Source: Forficula auricularia (lineage: Eukaryota; Arthropoda; Insecta; Dermaptera; Forficulidae). From it: a stretch of 64,000 nt of DNA. Location: the NCBI GenBank assembly GCA_024734495.1, contig JALMQS010000085.1, positions 25,436,920 to 25,500,919 of the forward strand, read 5' to 3'. Below the pieces are notes generated by a model. The model was not told the origin of the DNA. It searched no databases and worked only from the letters and a program-made list of their open reading frames with translations. The position numbers were made by a program, and so were the translations under genes. Shown in pieces: positions 52,410 through 64,000 of this stretch (position 1 is its first letter; every line of letters begins with the position of its first letter).

Positions 52410-52985
52410 GGGTATGGTCAAGTATTGTAATCGTGCATGAAAAAAGTGTTTTTTCCTTCTTTTTTTCGAAATATCTAAAAAACGGCTGAAACTATTTTGA
52501 TTAGAAAAATTGAGCGAAGCCATGGCATTTCGCTCTACAAAAAAGCTCTAATAAGTGAACATCGAAAAAATTATATTTTTCGAGATAATAATTGTTTTGT
52601 CAAAATGTCTGTTAGTCTGTCCGTCCGTTCGTTAGTCTGTGCATTATCAAATTTTTGTGGACGAGCTAGCTCAAAAACTAGTGTGAATATCGAAACCAAA
52701 TTTCACATGTAGTTTTGGTCCGTTGAGATTAAGAGCTGATTAGATTTTGGTGCATATCGACCCAAAATTAAGGGGGGTGGAGGGGGGGGGGGTTAAAAAT
52801 TAAAAATATAGGCTCTTGTACCAAACTCAACCAAATTTTGTATACATAATCAGTGGGACTAACCCCCTACATGAATATAAATAATTTTATTAAATATTAA
52901 ATATAAAGAGGGGCCGGGTTGTATGGTAAAGTCAAGTGGATGGCCACATCAGAATACGTCAGTTTATTTTCATTTTATTTTTTTT
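52410..52985 (+). mobile_element. Dispersed repeat, same family as 25779-26385
   Basis: CAGGGTATGGTCAAGTATTG...GATGGCCACATCAG, with GTCTGTCCGTCCGTTCG and a poly-G run near 52785. Confidence 0.7.
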
Positions 52986-52999
52986 ATCTTTTTTTAACA

Positions 53000-54690
53000 T
53001 TTTCTCTGTTTCGATAAAAACCTTTTTAGAAAATTATTGAATCATAGATATGCAAGAGATTAATTTATTCTTATTGTTCATTTAGACTTGAATAATATAA
53101 TGTCATTCAAGTGTATTTCCTTGTTTTTATTGGATAAACATATTTCTTCTTTTTTCTTTGTCTCTACTTCTTTTGTCTTTAATTGCGCATTTTTCTTTGC
53201 ATGAAAAAAGACTTATCTGCTTAAACTTAAAAAATGTTAAGCGATAAAAGTTGTAGAGCTATAATTACTAATAAAATAAAAATAAATATGTATAAAATAA
53301 AAAAAAATAAAAATATTTTGGAAAGAAGTTAACCCAAATTGCTATATTTTCTATAGGAAATATGCCAATGGCCTTTTTGGCATGTGCGAACCACTCGAAT
53401 CTATTGATCTTGATAGTTAAACAACATTCAGGGCTGATAGTTCTTAAGAAAAAATTATTTTACTCTTAACATTTTTAAAAGGTATTAGGAAAACAGTTCA
53501 TATGTGACCTTTTCAACTAACCTAGGACACAATTTAGACTTTTCCAATCTCAAAAAGATTTAGATAAAAAGCAGAATTAGAAAAATTTTTTTTTAGAATT
53601 GATCGAAATTTTAAAAAACAACAATTCAATTAACAAAAGATCAGATATGTACCTTCTTTGTACTATTTACCAAAAATTTTTAGGGAAGAATAATTTTTCG
53701 TAAATATTTATATTTTTTATTTTTATTCAAGGAAATTTCATCTCAAAGACAATTTGATTCATTGTCTATTTTTAAAATATTTATTTGTTTAGGGTTGCTT
53801 GAAAGGCAACTATATTTTTCAAATTTCCATTGATAAAGAGAGAGAATTTTTCCCGAAACGTTTAGATTTCAAATGAACGTTTTCCGATTGTCTTTTTTTA
53901 TAAAAGATTTGAATTAATTAATGTATTTATTTTAATTATTATATTCTTCTTTGGGTGCCGCCATAGTCGATTATGAGCGTCTGAGAGTTTTTCTCCCTAA
54001 ATTGAAGATGATAATAGCAGGGGTTCCCCGTTGTCTTCATTTGAATTTCTATTTTTGTTAGAGATTAAATTTTTTCTCAGTGAAACGGAATTCTATCCGA
54101 AGTTAAGGCGATTGAAAGTCGATCGCTCGATTCCCTTCGCGCGCGGCGATTATTTACGTAACTATTATTATACGATATATAGGAGCTCCAAATCAACAAC
54201 TTAGAATTTAAAGAGCATCGATTCAATCAAGTTGTTGAATTGCTCATTGATGCGAAGCAAGTTTGAATTTACTTCTCTTATCTGGATTTCCCATTGCATC
54301 ACAAACAAAAATCGAATCAAGAGAGTTCAAATTTCTCCATTTGATTAATTTTAAGAAAGAGTTTCTCATAAATGAAAACGATTTCAATTCCATTAAATCG
54401 GAGACTGAACTTTTTTAAAGAAAAGCGCATAATTGGGGATCTCACTCTCCTTAACAGAATAATTACATAATAATAAATGCAATGGAACGGAGTTTATTTC
54501 TAGGACTAACCTTCGCGCACCTTTTAATTATACAAGATCATGGATCATACAAGTCGGCAGACCATTCGTTCCACCAGTCCATCGGATAAATTAGCCCATT
54601 AACTCTCCTTTCAATCGTTTCCAATGAATACTAATTTGTTCTGGGACTGTTGTGATTTTAAGGTATAAAATTAAAACGGAACCCCATTAG
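53000..54690. other. AT-rich, no gene recognised
   Basis: No clear repeat ends or coding frames. A GC-richer patch lies at 54110-54150 (CGATCGCTCGATTCCC...GCGCGCGGCGATT). Confidence 0.4.
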
Positions 54691-54699
54691 TGCCGGGAA

Positions 54700-54800
54700 A
54701 ATGTTTATCTTAAAGATAAATCAATGAGATTGTTCTCTGCTTGATGCAAATAAACAAATACATATACCATTTATATTTATCAAATACAAATCGTATAAAT
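54700..54800. repeat. Fragment of the ribozyme-associated family
   Basis: TTCTCTGCTTGATGCAAATAAACA matches the arm of the 24241 and 36018 palindromes. No ribozyme core here; the nearest lies at 55116-55150. Confidence 0.6.
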
Positions 54801-55115
54801 ATTTATATGGTTACGAGGGGAATGGTCTGGGATTCAACATACTTCACTGTGCCCCAAGTAATCGGCCTTAGGGAATGGCAAAGTGAACTCTGTTTTGTAA
54901 ATTTTATGTAGCAAAGAAAGAATTTCTTAAATCACTAAAAAAAGACGTACATGTGGATAAGAATCGATGATAAAACCACAGATAGAGATAGATGATCGAA
55001 TCGATAAATAGGTTTTCTGAGGCGCTAATGACCATAGTAGTCGATAAGTCCTGGTTTCAAAAAAAATAAATATTACATATACATATATACCTATATATAT
55101 AATTTAATTGTTTGA

Positions 55116-55150
55116 TACTATAGTTTCGAAGGTTTGACCTTAATCGTCAG
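55116..55150 (-). ncRNA. Hammerhead-like relic
   Basis: The minus strand reads CTGACGA, AAGGT-CAA-ACCTT stem II, GAAAC-TATA-GTA. The core U at position 7 has become C, which the consensus tolerates (any base). The cut triplet is GUA, which still fits NUH. The downstream TCAAACAATTAAATTATATA shows it is the family seen at 3697. Confidence 0.5.
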
Positions 55151-55208
55151 TCTTTTTAATTAGAAATCTGTTATTTTTCATGGGAACAAATACCCGATTG
55201 GATTTAGG

Positions 55209-55514
55209 CGAGGGTGATCCGCGATTGGAAGTAGGTGTACACCTCTTTGGAAGTATTTTGGAAGTACTTGGAAATATTTGGAAGTACTTGGAAATATTTG
55301 AAAGTACTTGGAAATATTTGGAAGTACTTGGAAATATCTGGAAGTACTTGGGAAACTTTGGAAGTACTTGGAAATATTTAGAAGTAGTTGGAAATATTTG
55401 GAATTACTTGGAAATATTTGGAATTACTTGGCAATATTTGGAAGTACTTGGAAATATTTGGAAGTACAAGTGGAAGTAGGTGTATAGCATATTAGGTCGC
55501 GGTTCACCCCTCGG
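55209..55514 (+). mobile_element. MITE, family GGGGTGAACCGCGA, with an internal minisatellite
   Basis: Ends CGAGGGTGATCCGCGATTGG and TCGCGGTTCACCCCTCG. The interior has expanded into about ten copies of a 20-22-bp unit (TTGGAAGTACTTGGAAATAT), roughly 55235-55465. The 99-codon open frame across it (repeats of WKYLEVLGNI) is simply this satellite translated. Confidence 0.85.
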
Positions 55515-55519
55515 ATTTA

Positions 55520-56960
55520 GGTAAATTCGTTTTGTCGTTATTATAATCAGGTCACTCAAGAAAAAACTCTGGACAAAACATTATTTTTCAATTAAATGTT
55601 TATCTGATGTCTGTATGTCTGATAGAGAAATAAGATATCAACTTGAATTTCCAAAAAAAATTAAAATTTTAATTGGATGATTATTTTAGGAGGAGGTAGA
55701 ATTTTAGTGGGGTCAAAAAATATTTTCTATCGACGGATGTGGGGTATCCTTGTAAAGATCTCGTTAAGTTAGAATTAGAACGAATTTTTGTTTTTGTGAT
55801 CTCAATTGTAAGTTGATTTTTATCATAATACGATTTTTTTTCATGATTTTTAATGAAATCCTTAGTATTTACTTAAGAAAAGATTATCTACCCAAAAAAC
55901 AAAAAATGCAAAGTTATGACAAATTTGCTACAAAGATGGGTCCGATTTTGCAAAATTTTTGGGAAAAATTGAATTTAAAAAGGAAAGTTTTACTATAAAA
56001 TGATGGGGTATTTTTGAAAGATTTTTATATTTAATATGAATTCTATTTTAATTTTATATTTAATATGAATTCTAAACCTTTGGGAAATGGGAAATTATGA
56101 AAAAGTTCTACAAATACTTATCATTGACAAATAAAAGCCATTTTGGTGAATCAAGTATTTTGAAACATATAAAGTACGGAACCTTCGGTATGTGAGCCCC
56201 CCTCACATTTGGACGATTTTTTGACTCTTTGTACAAACTAGAGTCATATGTAACGTATCACTACTTGAATGTCTCAAGAGATTGCAATTACTCAGGTAAT
56301 CAGAATTATGTGAAATGTAAAACTCTTCATCTCAAATGTCAATAAGGGAAATTTTTTCTGATTAATGATTATGTTGTTTGGTCTTGTTTTGTAATATGTA
56401 AGGGAAAATATTTTCCAGTTTAAGTCAATAAATAAATAAATAAATTAGTTATAATTAAGATCTAACAAGAAAATTAGGTCTTTGATGAAACGTCCTCTAT
56501 CACCCACACAAAATTAAGATAGTATATTGTTATGAAGTCATGTTTGATAGCATCTCCAAATGCGCTCATTTCTTTTGTCTGAGATTAACGCTCAAATCTA
56601 AACTGCTACGAAACAAATAACTTCTCAATTAATTGATATTTAGGGATCGAAACCTAGTTTATGTGGATTAAAATATTTTATTAAAAAATACCTAATGTTA
56701 GTCGTAATTATTCAGCTTTTAAACATCCCAACCGTTGTAGCTTTAAATAAAGACTGTATCTCAAGATTAAAATGTTTATTTTTTCTTTATTTGTTCGCGA
56801 TTATAAATAGAATTAGTGACGTAGAAAAGAAATTTAATTATTAATTTATATTCTTTATAAGATGAAATAAACTGCAACTTTGCTACACTTTATCTAAAGT
56901 CATTTGAAATATTAATATGTTTATTCCTTTATTATTAATCAGATATCACTGGCTATTTGC
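55520..56960. other. AT-rich, no gene seen
   Basis: No recognised frame or repeat end. Confidence 0.4.
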
Positions 56961-56969
56961 AGTCCATGT

Positions 56970-57680
56970 TGACTTAAATTCAAAAATATCCATCGATTCT
57001 CATATAATACTTAAGGAATAACCATTCTACATCCGATTTTTGAAGTTTCGATTTTTATCGGTAATCATTGATGAAGACATGGAGGAATCGACTTAAAATC
57101 AAAAATAACATCAATTCTCATCTAATATATTTGAGGAATAACCATTCTACATTGAATTTTTGACGTTTCGGTTATTATTGGTAACCATTCCTGAAGGCTT
57201 GGAGGAATCGACTTAAAATAATAATAAAATATTTCGAGTTCCATCTTTATCTGTTAAAGGTGCAACCAATTCTTGAATCTAAAATTAAATTAAATAAATT
57301 CAATTACGATACAAAATTCATCGAAATGTTGACATTTTCATGTTATTAAAAAAGTATTATTATTATTATTTTTTGAAATTTTCAATCATTAAGTTCTAAT
57401 AAATAAATAAATAAATAAATAAACTTAAACTTAAATCAAAAATAGCCATCGATCTCATCTAATACTTGAGGAATAACAATTATGCATTGGATTTTTGACT
57501 TTATTATTATTATTGGTAACAATTGATGAAGACATGGAGGAATCGGTTTGAAATCTAAAATATCGATCGATTCTTATCTAATACTAGATGAATAACTTTA
57601 TTGCATTACATTTTTGATGTTTTGACTATTAATGGCAACCTCTACTGAAAACATGGAAGAATCGAATTAAAATCAAAAAG
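56970..57680 (+). repeat. Array of about 120-bp tandem units
   Basis: GAGGAATCGACTTAAAAT-type junctions occur near 57081, 57201, 57537 and 57659, with CTTGAGGAATAACCATTCTACAT between them. The array is interrupted near 57230-57420 by AT-rich sequence with an (AAAT)n run. Units have diverged. Confidence 0.75.
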
Positions 57681-57696
57681 ACTAAATTCTTTTTTG

Positions 57697-57726
57697 GTAA
57701 ACAACTCAAGCTTGAGTTGTTTACCA
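57697..57726. repeat. Perfect 30-bp palindrome
   Basis: GGTAAACAACTCAAG is followed directly by its exact inverse, with no spacer. Confidence 0.9.
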
Positions 57727-58029
57727 TAAAAGACCTAAAATTCTTTTTATGGAAACGTTGATAGCTCTTATACTAAAGGAGGGACGATTCTCCGAATCGT
57801 CGAGTTTTTTAAGAGGATGAAAATAACATTATAATAAATTCTTTATTTAGAGTTTGTGGTTCTCATTGTCATTGGGCTGCCTTTCCGTCAAATCAGCATT
57901 GAGTTATACCACTCCATCCTTAATAGAAAATATTTCTAATTAATTAAAATTTTTAATTTTATTATTGGTATATTAATATTTGTAATGAACTATCATATAG
58001 ATTTAAAATTAAAAAAACTAATTAAAACT

Positions 58030-58320
58030 GATTCTATATAAATCTGGGGGCACGAGGGCGTGCCCCGGCCAAGTTCGATTAAAGCGAGGGGCGTGCACTG
58101 CTAGAGTACCCTTTACAAGAAGCAACTCGAGCCATTTTGACGCCTCTGAAACATCACACTGAAAACCTGTACAGGGCTGAATTTTTTTCCCACAATACTG
58201 GTCCATAAGCTTAACTAAATTACCAAATTTCATATTCCTATTGCTTATACCGTCTAAGTTAGAAGCCAAAGATAGGCTTTTTCGTCACTCACTAACTGAT
58301 TGACCAATCAAAATTCTATA
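58030..58320. mobile_element. Head of the satellite-bearing repeat
   Basis: Begins with an 8-bp GC hairpin (GGGGCACG-AGGG-CGTGCCCC), then blocks shared with 9078-9300. It resembles a Helitron/Helentron end but no CTRRT was found. Confidence 0.45.
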
Positions 58321-59220
58321 GTACTTCCGCTGATCCTAGATTGCTGAAATTTGGCATACTGGTAGAGTTTGGAATACAATTAAAGGAAAAAATCGAAAAA
58401 GAAAAACTTTTCTTTCTTCAGGATATAAAATGAAGGGGTGAAATTGATAGGCTTAATTAACATAATAGTGAAAATACAATCAAGCTAGAAAGATGAAATT
58501 TGGCATATCTACTGGTAAAGCTTTGCACATTAATAAAGGAGGAAATTGAAAAACCGAAAGTTTCCCTTCTTCAGGGCCCGAAATGAAGGGGTGAAATTTA
58601 TAGGCTAAATTAACATATGTATAGTGAAAATATAATGACTCTGGAATGCTAAAACTTGGCATGTAGGTAGAGTTTGGTGCATTAATAAAGATTCAAGAGT
58701 GAAATCGAAAAACCGATATTTTCCCTTCTTCAGGACAGAAAATGAAGAGGTGAAATTTATATGCTAAATTAACATTATATTGAAAATACAATGACCCTAG
58801 GATGATGAAATTTGTCATATTGGTAGAGCTTGGCACATTAATAAAGAAGGAAATCGAAAAACGAAAGGTTCCCTTCCTCAACCATCTTAACTGGAGAAGT
58901 GAAGTTTATAATCTAAATTTTCACCAAGTAAAAATTCAATGGCAATAAAATGCTAAAATTTGGCAAGTTAGTAGAGTTTAGGGCATTAATAAAGGGTGAA
59001 ATCGAAAAACTTCCCCTTCTTCAGCATCTAAAATGAAGGAGTGAAATTTATGAGCTAAATTAACTAATAGTGAAAATTCAACGACACTAGAATTCTAAAA
59101 TTTGACATAGTGTAATAACTTGTATCACTCATGAATTGAGAAATCAAAAAAGATCCTTCATCAGCCTTTAAAATAAAGTCGCAAACTTGCAAGCTAAATT
59201 CCCATACAACTTACAAAAAG
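58320..59220 (+). repeat. About 150-bp tandem satellite, six units
   Basis: GCTGAAATTTGGCATA-type motifs fall at 58343, 58492, 58648, 58804, 58952 and 59094, a spacing of 142-156 bp. Each unit also has CCCTTCTTCAGG and ATGAAGGGGTGAAATTTATA. Several minus-strand frames of about 60 codons are the satellite translated. Confidence 0.9.
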
Positions 59221-59224
59221 AAGG

Positions 59225-61202
59225 GAAATTCCAACAAAAACACTTGTGTTCGATTAATAAAGACCGTTAGTAAGTTGTAAGATCTAATGTGCTGCCAAGT
59301 TCAACATCATCAATTTAGTAAATGAGTGAACGCAAGTTTTTTTAATTTACATGTCCATCTATATTTATTGATTTCACATTTGTAGTAGAAATTATTTTCC
59401 GAAAACTTGTCTTTTATGCATTAAATTCTTATTCTTATTGTTTGATAGGTAAAGTAAAGAAAATTTTAAAAATTTAAAAATATAAAATTCTAGGTAGGTT
59501 TCACAAAAATAAAAGACAAGATGCTTGTTAGCATGACTTCGGGGTACGAGCCCATCTTCAGGAGTTCTCAGAGAGAACTGAGTACAAAAATATAAAATGG
59601 CTTAGAAGTATAATTGTTTAACTTTAACAATAAGAGAAGGGGAGGAAGTAGTGGGGGAGGGAAGGGTTAAAGTACAAAGAAGAAATTTTATTTATCGAAA
59701 ATTAAAATTAAGAAAGGGTTTTGGGGCCTTAGAATGTACCTCGAGTTATAAATAGAAATCAACTGGTACACACCACATTGAACACTTACCACACGACTTT
59801 CACATTTTCATTTATTTGAAGTCATCGCGACACTACTAATTTACACCCACTTCCTTTATTCCTTTTTTTTTATTTTCTCAAAAACGGTTCTAACGATTTT
59901 TTAAAAAATTAGTGTATTTATCAAGTGTTATGAGTTAATAGTTGTGTCAAATTTTTAATCCGATTGAATTAAAGGTAGGGGTTGTAAATTAGGATAAATA
60001 TTTTAATGGTCCATATCTCGTCTTCGGAAAGTCGCAGAGCCTTGAAATTTGAAACTTAAGCTATCTAGAGGCCACAAGAAGTATAACAAGATTTTGGATA
60101 AAATAGAAAAACCAGAAGTTGATGTTTACGTACCTAAGCATTTACCCGCCCTGCGTTTCGCAACCATAAGTCTCAGAGATACGAAATTCAAAACTTAAGC
60201 TTGATATAGGCTAGAAGGAGTAGAGCAAACTTTTGGTTGAAATTGGAAGACCGGAAGTGGACATTTACATGAAAGATTTTTCGTTTTTTTTTTTAATTTT
60301 CTCAAAAACGGCTCCAACGATTTTTTTTATAAAAATTAGTGTATTTATCAAGTGTCAAGACACCGCAATACTCTCCCATTATATTCTATAGAATATAAAT
60401 GTGAAAGTCAAAATGAATGAATGGCATGGGTGGATACTATTGTTTGGATATATACATGTCTATTAATTATTAGTTGTTTCTTAATATGTCAAGTTGGTTG
60501 TATAGTATATTTTTATTATTTGTAATAGCTATTTTAATTTCTGATGATTCTAGTAAATCTAAACGTTGCCACTTTAATTCAAGATGTAATGGTGTGGGGT
60601 TGTTTGGGGAGGCGTAAAGATTAGTTTCGTGAAGATAATCTGCAAAGGCTGAAGTAGAGACCAAATTGAAGGAATCTGATTTATTTAAAGAAAGAAGATG
60701 GACTCGTACTCCGAAATATACCATATATAGAGTCATGCTAACAAGCATGTTGTCTTTTATTTTTGTGAAGCCTACCTAGATTTTTATATTTTTAAAATTA
60801 ATTTTTTTTTTTTTTATTTTATGTTTCACTAAGAACCTACTCCATTCTTCCTTAACACAATTATTTGAAGGGCCTCCACCTCTCCCTTTTAACCTCTCTT
60901 ATTATGATCTCATGATATGGTATCATAAATCGTGACATTCATAACAATGTGTTAAAGCCAAGTTTTAGGAAAATAATTTCAAATAAAAATGTAAAATCAA
61001 TATATATATACATATATGTATATTGACATGTAAAATGAAAAACATGCGTTTTAAATGAAGTTACTGTATTCTCCACTCATTTACTTACTAAATTGATGAT
61101 GATGTTAAACTTGGAAGCACATTAGATCTCACTACTTTTTTTGACAAAAGGATTTTATTAATCGAACTTGACCTTTTTTTACACATGTGTTTTGTTGGGA
61201 TA
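59225..61202. mobile_element. 2-kb nested inverted-repeat element
   Basis: Outer arms of about 120 bp: CCAACAAAAACACTTGTG...AGATCTAATGTGCTGCCAAG at the left and CTTGGAAGCACATTAGATCT...CACATGTGTTTTGTTGG at the right. A second inverted pair lies inside (about 59455-59560 and 60700-60830, sharing AGGTAGG/CCTACCT, TTTGTGAA and GCTTGTTAGCATGACT). Inverted Helitron-like copies sit at 59850-60360. No transposase ORF. Confidence 0.75.
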
Positions 61203-61359
61203 AATATATATATAGAATTGCTCATTTAATATAATAAGATTTGTGAATCTAAGGGACAATAAAATAGACATTTTTATCTCTACCATATTTGATTACTGCT
61301 AAGCCTAGTATAGATACACATATTGGTACACAATTTCAAAACTTAAAACATGTTTCTCT

Positions 61360-61475
61360 GAAAGAATTTCAAGATTTTTTTTAAAATAAAATCTCAAAGG
61401 TATTACGTGTTTCGAATCTAATAGAAGATATTATACTTGTTTCGAAACACGTCTAGAGATTTTATTTTAAAAAAG
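61360..61475. repeat. Hairpin element
   Basis: TTTTTTAAAATAAAATCTC...ACGTGTTTCGAA and its inverse TTCGAAACACGT...GAGATTTTATTTTAAAA. Confidence 0.8.
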
Positions 61476-61556
61476 TTAGCAAAATTATTTAAGGAACATG
61501 TGCAAGTTTAAAAACTTTGTATTTCTATATGCATTAAGCTTTAGAGCAGGGGTTCC

Positions 61557-62560
61557 CAACCTTTTTGCCATTGGTGGCCTAACCCGAAAAACTCCGGTAA
61601 TCGAATTGTGATTTACTATTTATTTATTTATTTTTACTTTACCTTTTTCGCGATATTTCGAAAAAAAGAAGAAAAAAAAAGACTTTTTTCATGCACGATT
61701 ACAATACTTCACCATAAAATAAAATGATGTGGCCATCCACATTACTTTGCCATAGCCTGGCCCTTATCTTACCATATATTTAATTTATAATAAAATCATT
61801 TATATTCATTTCGGGGGAGGGGGGGGGTCAAAAAATGAAAATCTAGACCCTCGGACCAAACTCAACCAAATTTTTGTGGGCGCACTAGCTCAAAAACTAG
61901 AGTGAATATCAAAACGAAATTTCACATGTAGTTTTGGTGCGTTGAGATAAAGAGCTGATTAGATTTTGGTTGAAATCTAATCCAAAATTAAGGGGGGGGG
62001 GGGGTAAAAATTAAAATTATAAGATTTCCAAACTAAAAAAAACAAGAAAAATTAAATATACTATAAAATGAACTTATAATAAAAAAGAGAGTTATTATTT
62101 TCTTCGGGGGCCAAAATTGGGGGGTTCAAAAAAAATAAAACTATTAATATAAGTTGTAGACCCTATAATCGATTTGTAGGAAATTTCACATTTGCACCCT
62201 ATATAACCTTATGAAAATGACTCACTATGTGATATTGATCAAAAATATAAGGGGGGGGGGGGGGGGGTTAAAAATATTTTCAAACAAAAATCGAAATCTC
62301 ATAATTAAAAGGAGATATTAATAATTGATAATGGATCCAAAATTAAGAAGGGGGGAGTTCTTTCGTAAATAATTATAAATGATTTTATTTCAATATTAAA
62401 TATAAGAGAGGACCCAGGTGTATGGTGAAGTCATGTGGATGGCCACATCAGTTTATTTTTTTAAATAATACTTTTAAATTATTTTAAGATTTAAGATTTT
62501 TCTGGGAGGGGGGGGGGGAGATAAATTAAAAAATTAAATTAATTTCAAATAGGTATTTTT
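61557..62560. repeat. Rearranged dispersed repeats with long G runs
   Basis: Inverted and direct pieces of the 25779/52410 family (GCACGATTACAATACTTCACC inverted at 61695; GATGGCCACATCAG direct at 62438). They are separated by G runs at 61812-61827, 61989-62003, 62249-62267 and 62506-62518. A hAT-like end CAGGGGTTCCCAACC starts at 61557. Confidence 0.6.
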
Positions 62561-62569
62561 TTCTTCGGA

Positions 62570-64000
62570 AACTTAACACCACTTGAATTTCAAGTTATGT
62601 ATTGAGTGAACAATTAAAAATAATATTGATTTATTACTTTAGCATATTTTTTAAATGGAATGTTTTGACTGTAACGGATTTTGAATTTAATCTCAATTGA
62701 TGATAATTCCACTGATTGACGATGTCATCTTGTTTTAGTCTAATAGCCAATTAACAAAAATCAATGCCCTGAGTTGAGGGGTGCTCTATATATAGGTGAG
62801 GTCTGAGGGGGTTTGAAAGGGAATCGGCTTGAAGGCAAGGGAGCCAAGGCACCAATCAATTGGACGGACAGAAAATTTTTATCCCGTTTCCTTCACCGAA
62901 ACTATAAATTGTATATTGAATCTTGAAAAAGTTTCACTTTTTCCACCAATTGGTGTGTTGAATTCACTCGAGAATTTTTAATTTTTAATTAATTAATTTA
63001 TTTTTGCTTGTTCGTGTTTAGGAAGGTCTGAATCGTGAAGAAAAATAATTTCCAAGCATTATTTTTTTCTGTCTCTCTGACTGGATTTCAATACCCTTGA
63101 TAGCTCAAAAAAACGGGCGGTCCAAGAAAGCTCATTCTGAAGCCAAAGTGTTTGTATTTCCAAAACGAAAAACTGGTTAGCTTTTGTGCTTTAAACTCTT
63201 AGAACATTTGGATAAGAAATTGCAAAAAATTAGAAAAAAAAAAATGTGGAAGCAATTCAAAGGTTATATAGCTAATAAGTTGAAATTTGGTACACAAGTT
63301 GTATAATAAACTGCACCTTTATGCTGCTTTCTAGCTCAAAAAATTGTCAAGTCACTAAAATTCGCGGAAATAGTAAATAGTTTCGAAAAAATCACTTTTT
63401 CTTCTCCGCCTAGCACATTGTTCTATAACTATGAACAAAACTCTAAAGAATTGAAATAAAAAATTAGAGCAAACCATCTCGGGTTCAGTCGAGGGTGCGA
63501 ACGCATTCCGATAAGAAACAATATGTTTAATAAAAATAAGAGATCGGATTTAAATGCAGTATAAATCCCTAAAATATGTCTCAAAATATGCAGTAAAAAG
63601 GCAAAAAACATGCAACTATAAACATGTAGCAAAAAAAATTAAAATATGCAATGAAAAAAATAGCCCAAATATGCAATTATTTTTTATGTAATTTTAATGT
63701 ATTACGAAAAAAGCCCTAAAAGCAAATTAAATAAAATAAAAAATAATTATTTCCCACATTTATAATAATAAAATAAATAATGAGTTGTTAAGGTAAGGTA
63801 GAAAAAAAAGTAAAACAAAATTTATTGTGTGTGTGAAACGAGTAGAATTATTAATTAAATAAACAAATAAATCTTTTTGACTTTTTTTAATGAAAAATAT
63901 TTTTACATAAAGAAAACAAAAATGAGAAATAAAAACTTTTCTCGGTTTTCGAAAACCAGTAGGTACAAAAATAGACTTAGGTATATAAAAACAATATGAA
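62570..64000. other. Repeat fragments, no gene seen
   Basis: Contains the GAAAAAGTTTCACTTTTTC hairpin (near 62924), a copy of the 3150/49915 repeat (63020-63420), and one end of the TAGAGACCGGA-type element with repeated AAATATGCA (from about 63545). Confidence 0.5.

Noticed and set aside
55180..55479. 99-codon frame with WKYLEVLGNI repeats
   Set aside because: It is the minisatellite inside a MITE; the unit length keeps the frame open by chance.
1..64000. CRISPR arrays, bacterial operons or prophage
   Set aside because: The window has spliceosomal introns and eukaryotic transposons. No spacer-repeat structure is present.

Overview
The window is AT-rich eukaryotic DNA. It has spliceosomal introns, (TA)n tracts, a 100-base N gap at 9357-9456, and very dense transposon debris. 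The only complete host gene is CCT3, the gamma subunit of the cytosolic chaperonin TRiC. Its protein reads most like arthropod and insect CCT3, so the organism is probably an arthropod. No species is claimed.

Layout. 1-20.3 kb: no complete gene. It holds foldback elements, MITEs, Helitron-like repeats, a 720-bp tandem duplication (9.63-11.07 kb), two GC-rich islands (5.2-5.85 kb and 11.4-11.7 kb; the second may be a first exon), and one hAT-like element (16756-20283) blown apart by later insertions. 20.3-34.5 kb: CCT3 on the plus strand, with nine coding exons, a 550-residue product and a 5' UTR intron. Its introns hold MITEs, a broken copy of part of its own exon 5, a repeat that ends next to the exon 3 acceptor, and a full-length antisense RTE-type LINE (30927-34335) with a 9-bp target duplication. 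About 0.5 kb downstream, on the opposite strand, is a PIWI-domain fragment (35028-35384) that runs into a stop and lacks the rest of the nuclease domain. 35.9-51 kb: nested inverted-repeat elements, PIF/Harbinger-like and hAT-like MITEs, and an unidentified terminal coding exon on the minus strand (46830-47003). 51-64 kb: a tRNA-derived SINE, a decayed Ty3/gypsy gag-protease remnant, minisatellite and 120-150-bp satellite arrays, a 2-kb nested inverted repeat, and poly-G-rich repeats.

The most interesting signal is a set of hammerhead-ribozyme-like motifs: CTGANGA core, stem II, GAAAC-TATA-GTC. They lie in dispersed repeats at 3697-3731 (+), 38899-38933 (+), 50248-50282 (-) and 55116-55150 (-), with a more diverged core at 36746 (+). 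No Penelope-like reverse transcriptase lies nearby, so these look like non-autonomous ribozyme-bearing elements, several built into long palindromes. Other notable points are an in-phase A_AAA_AAA heptamer joining the two LINE ORFs and two CCT3 introns with unusual, repeat-flanked borders. All boundaries and homologies were read by eye; no database search was run.
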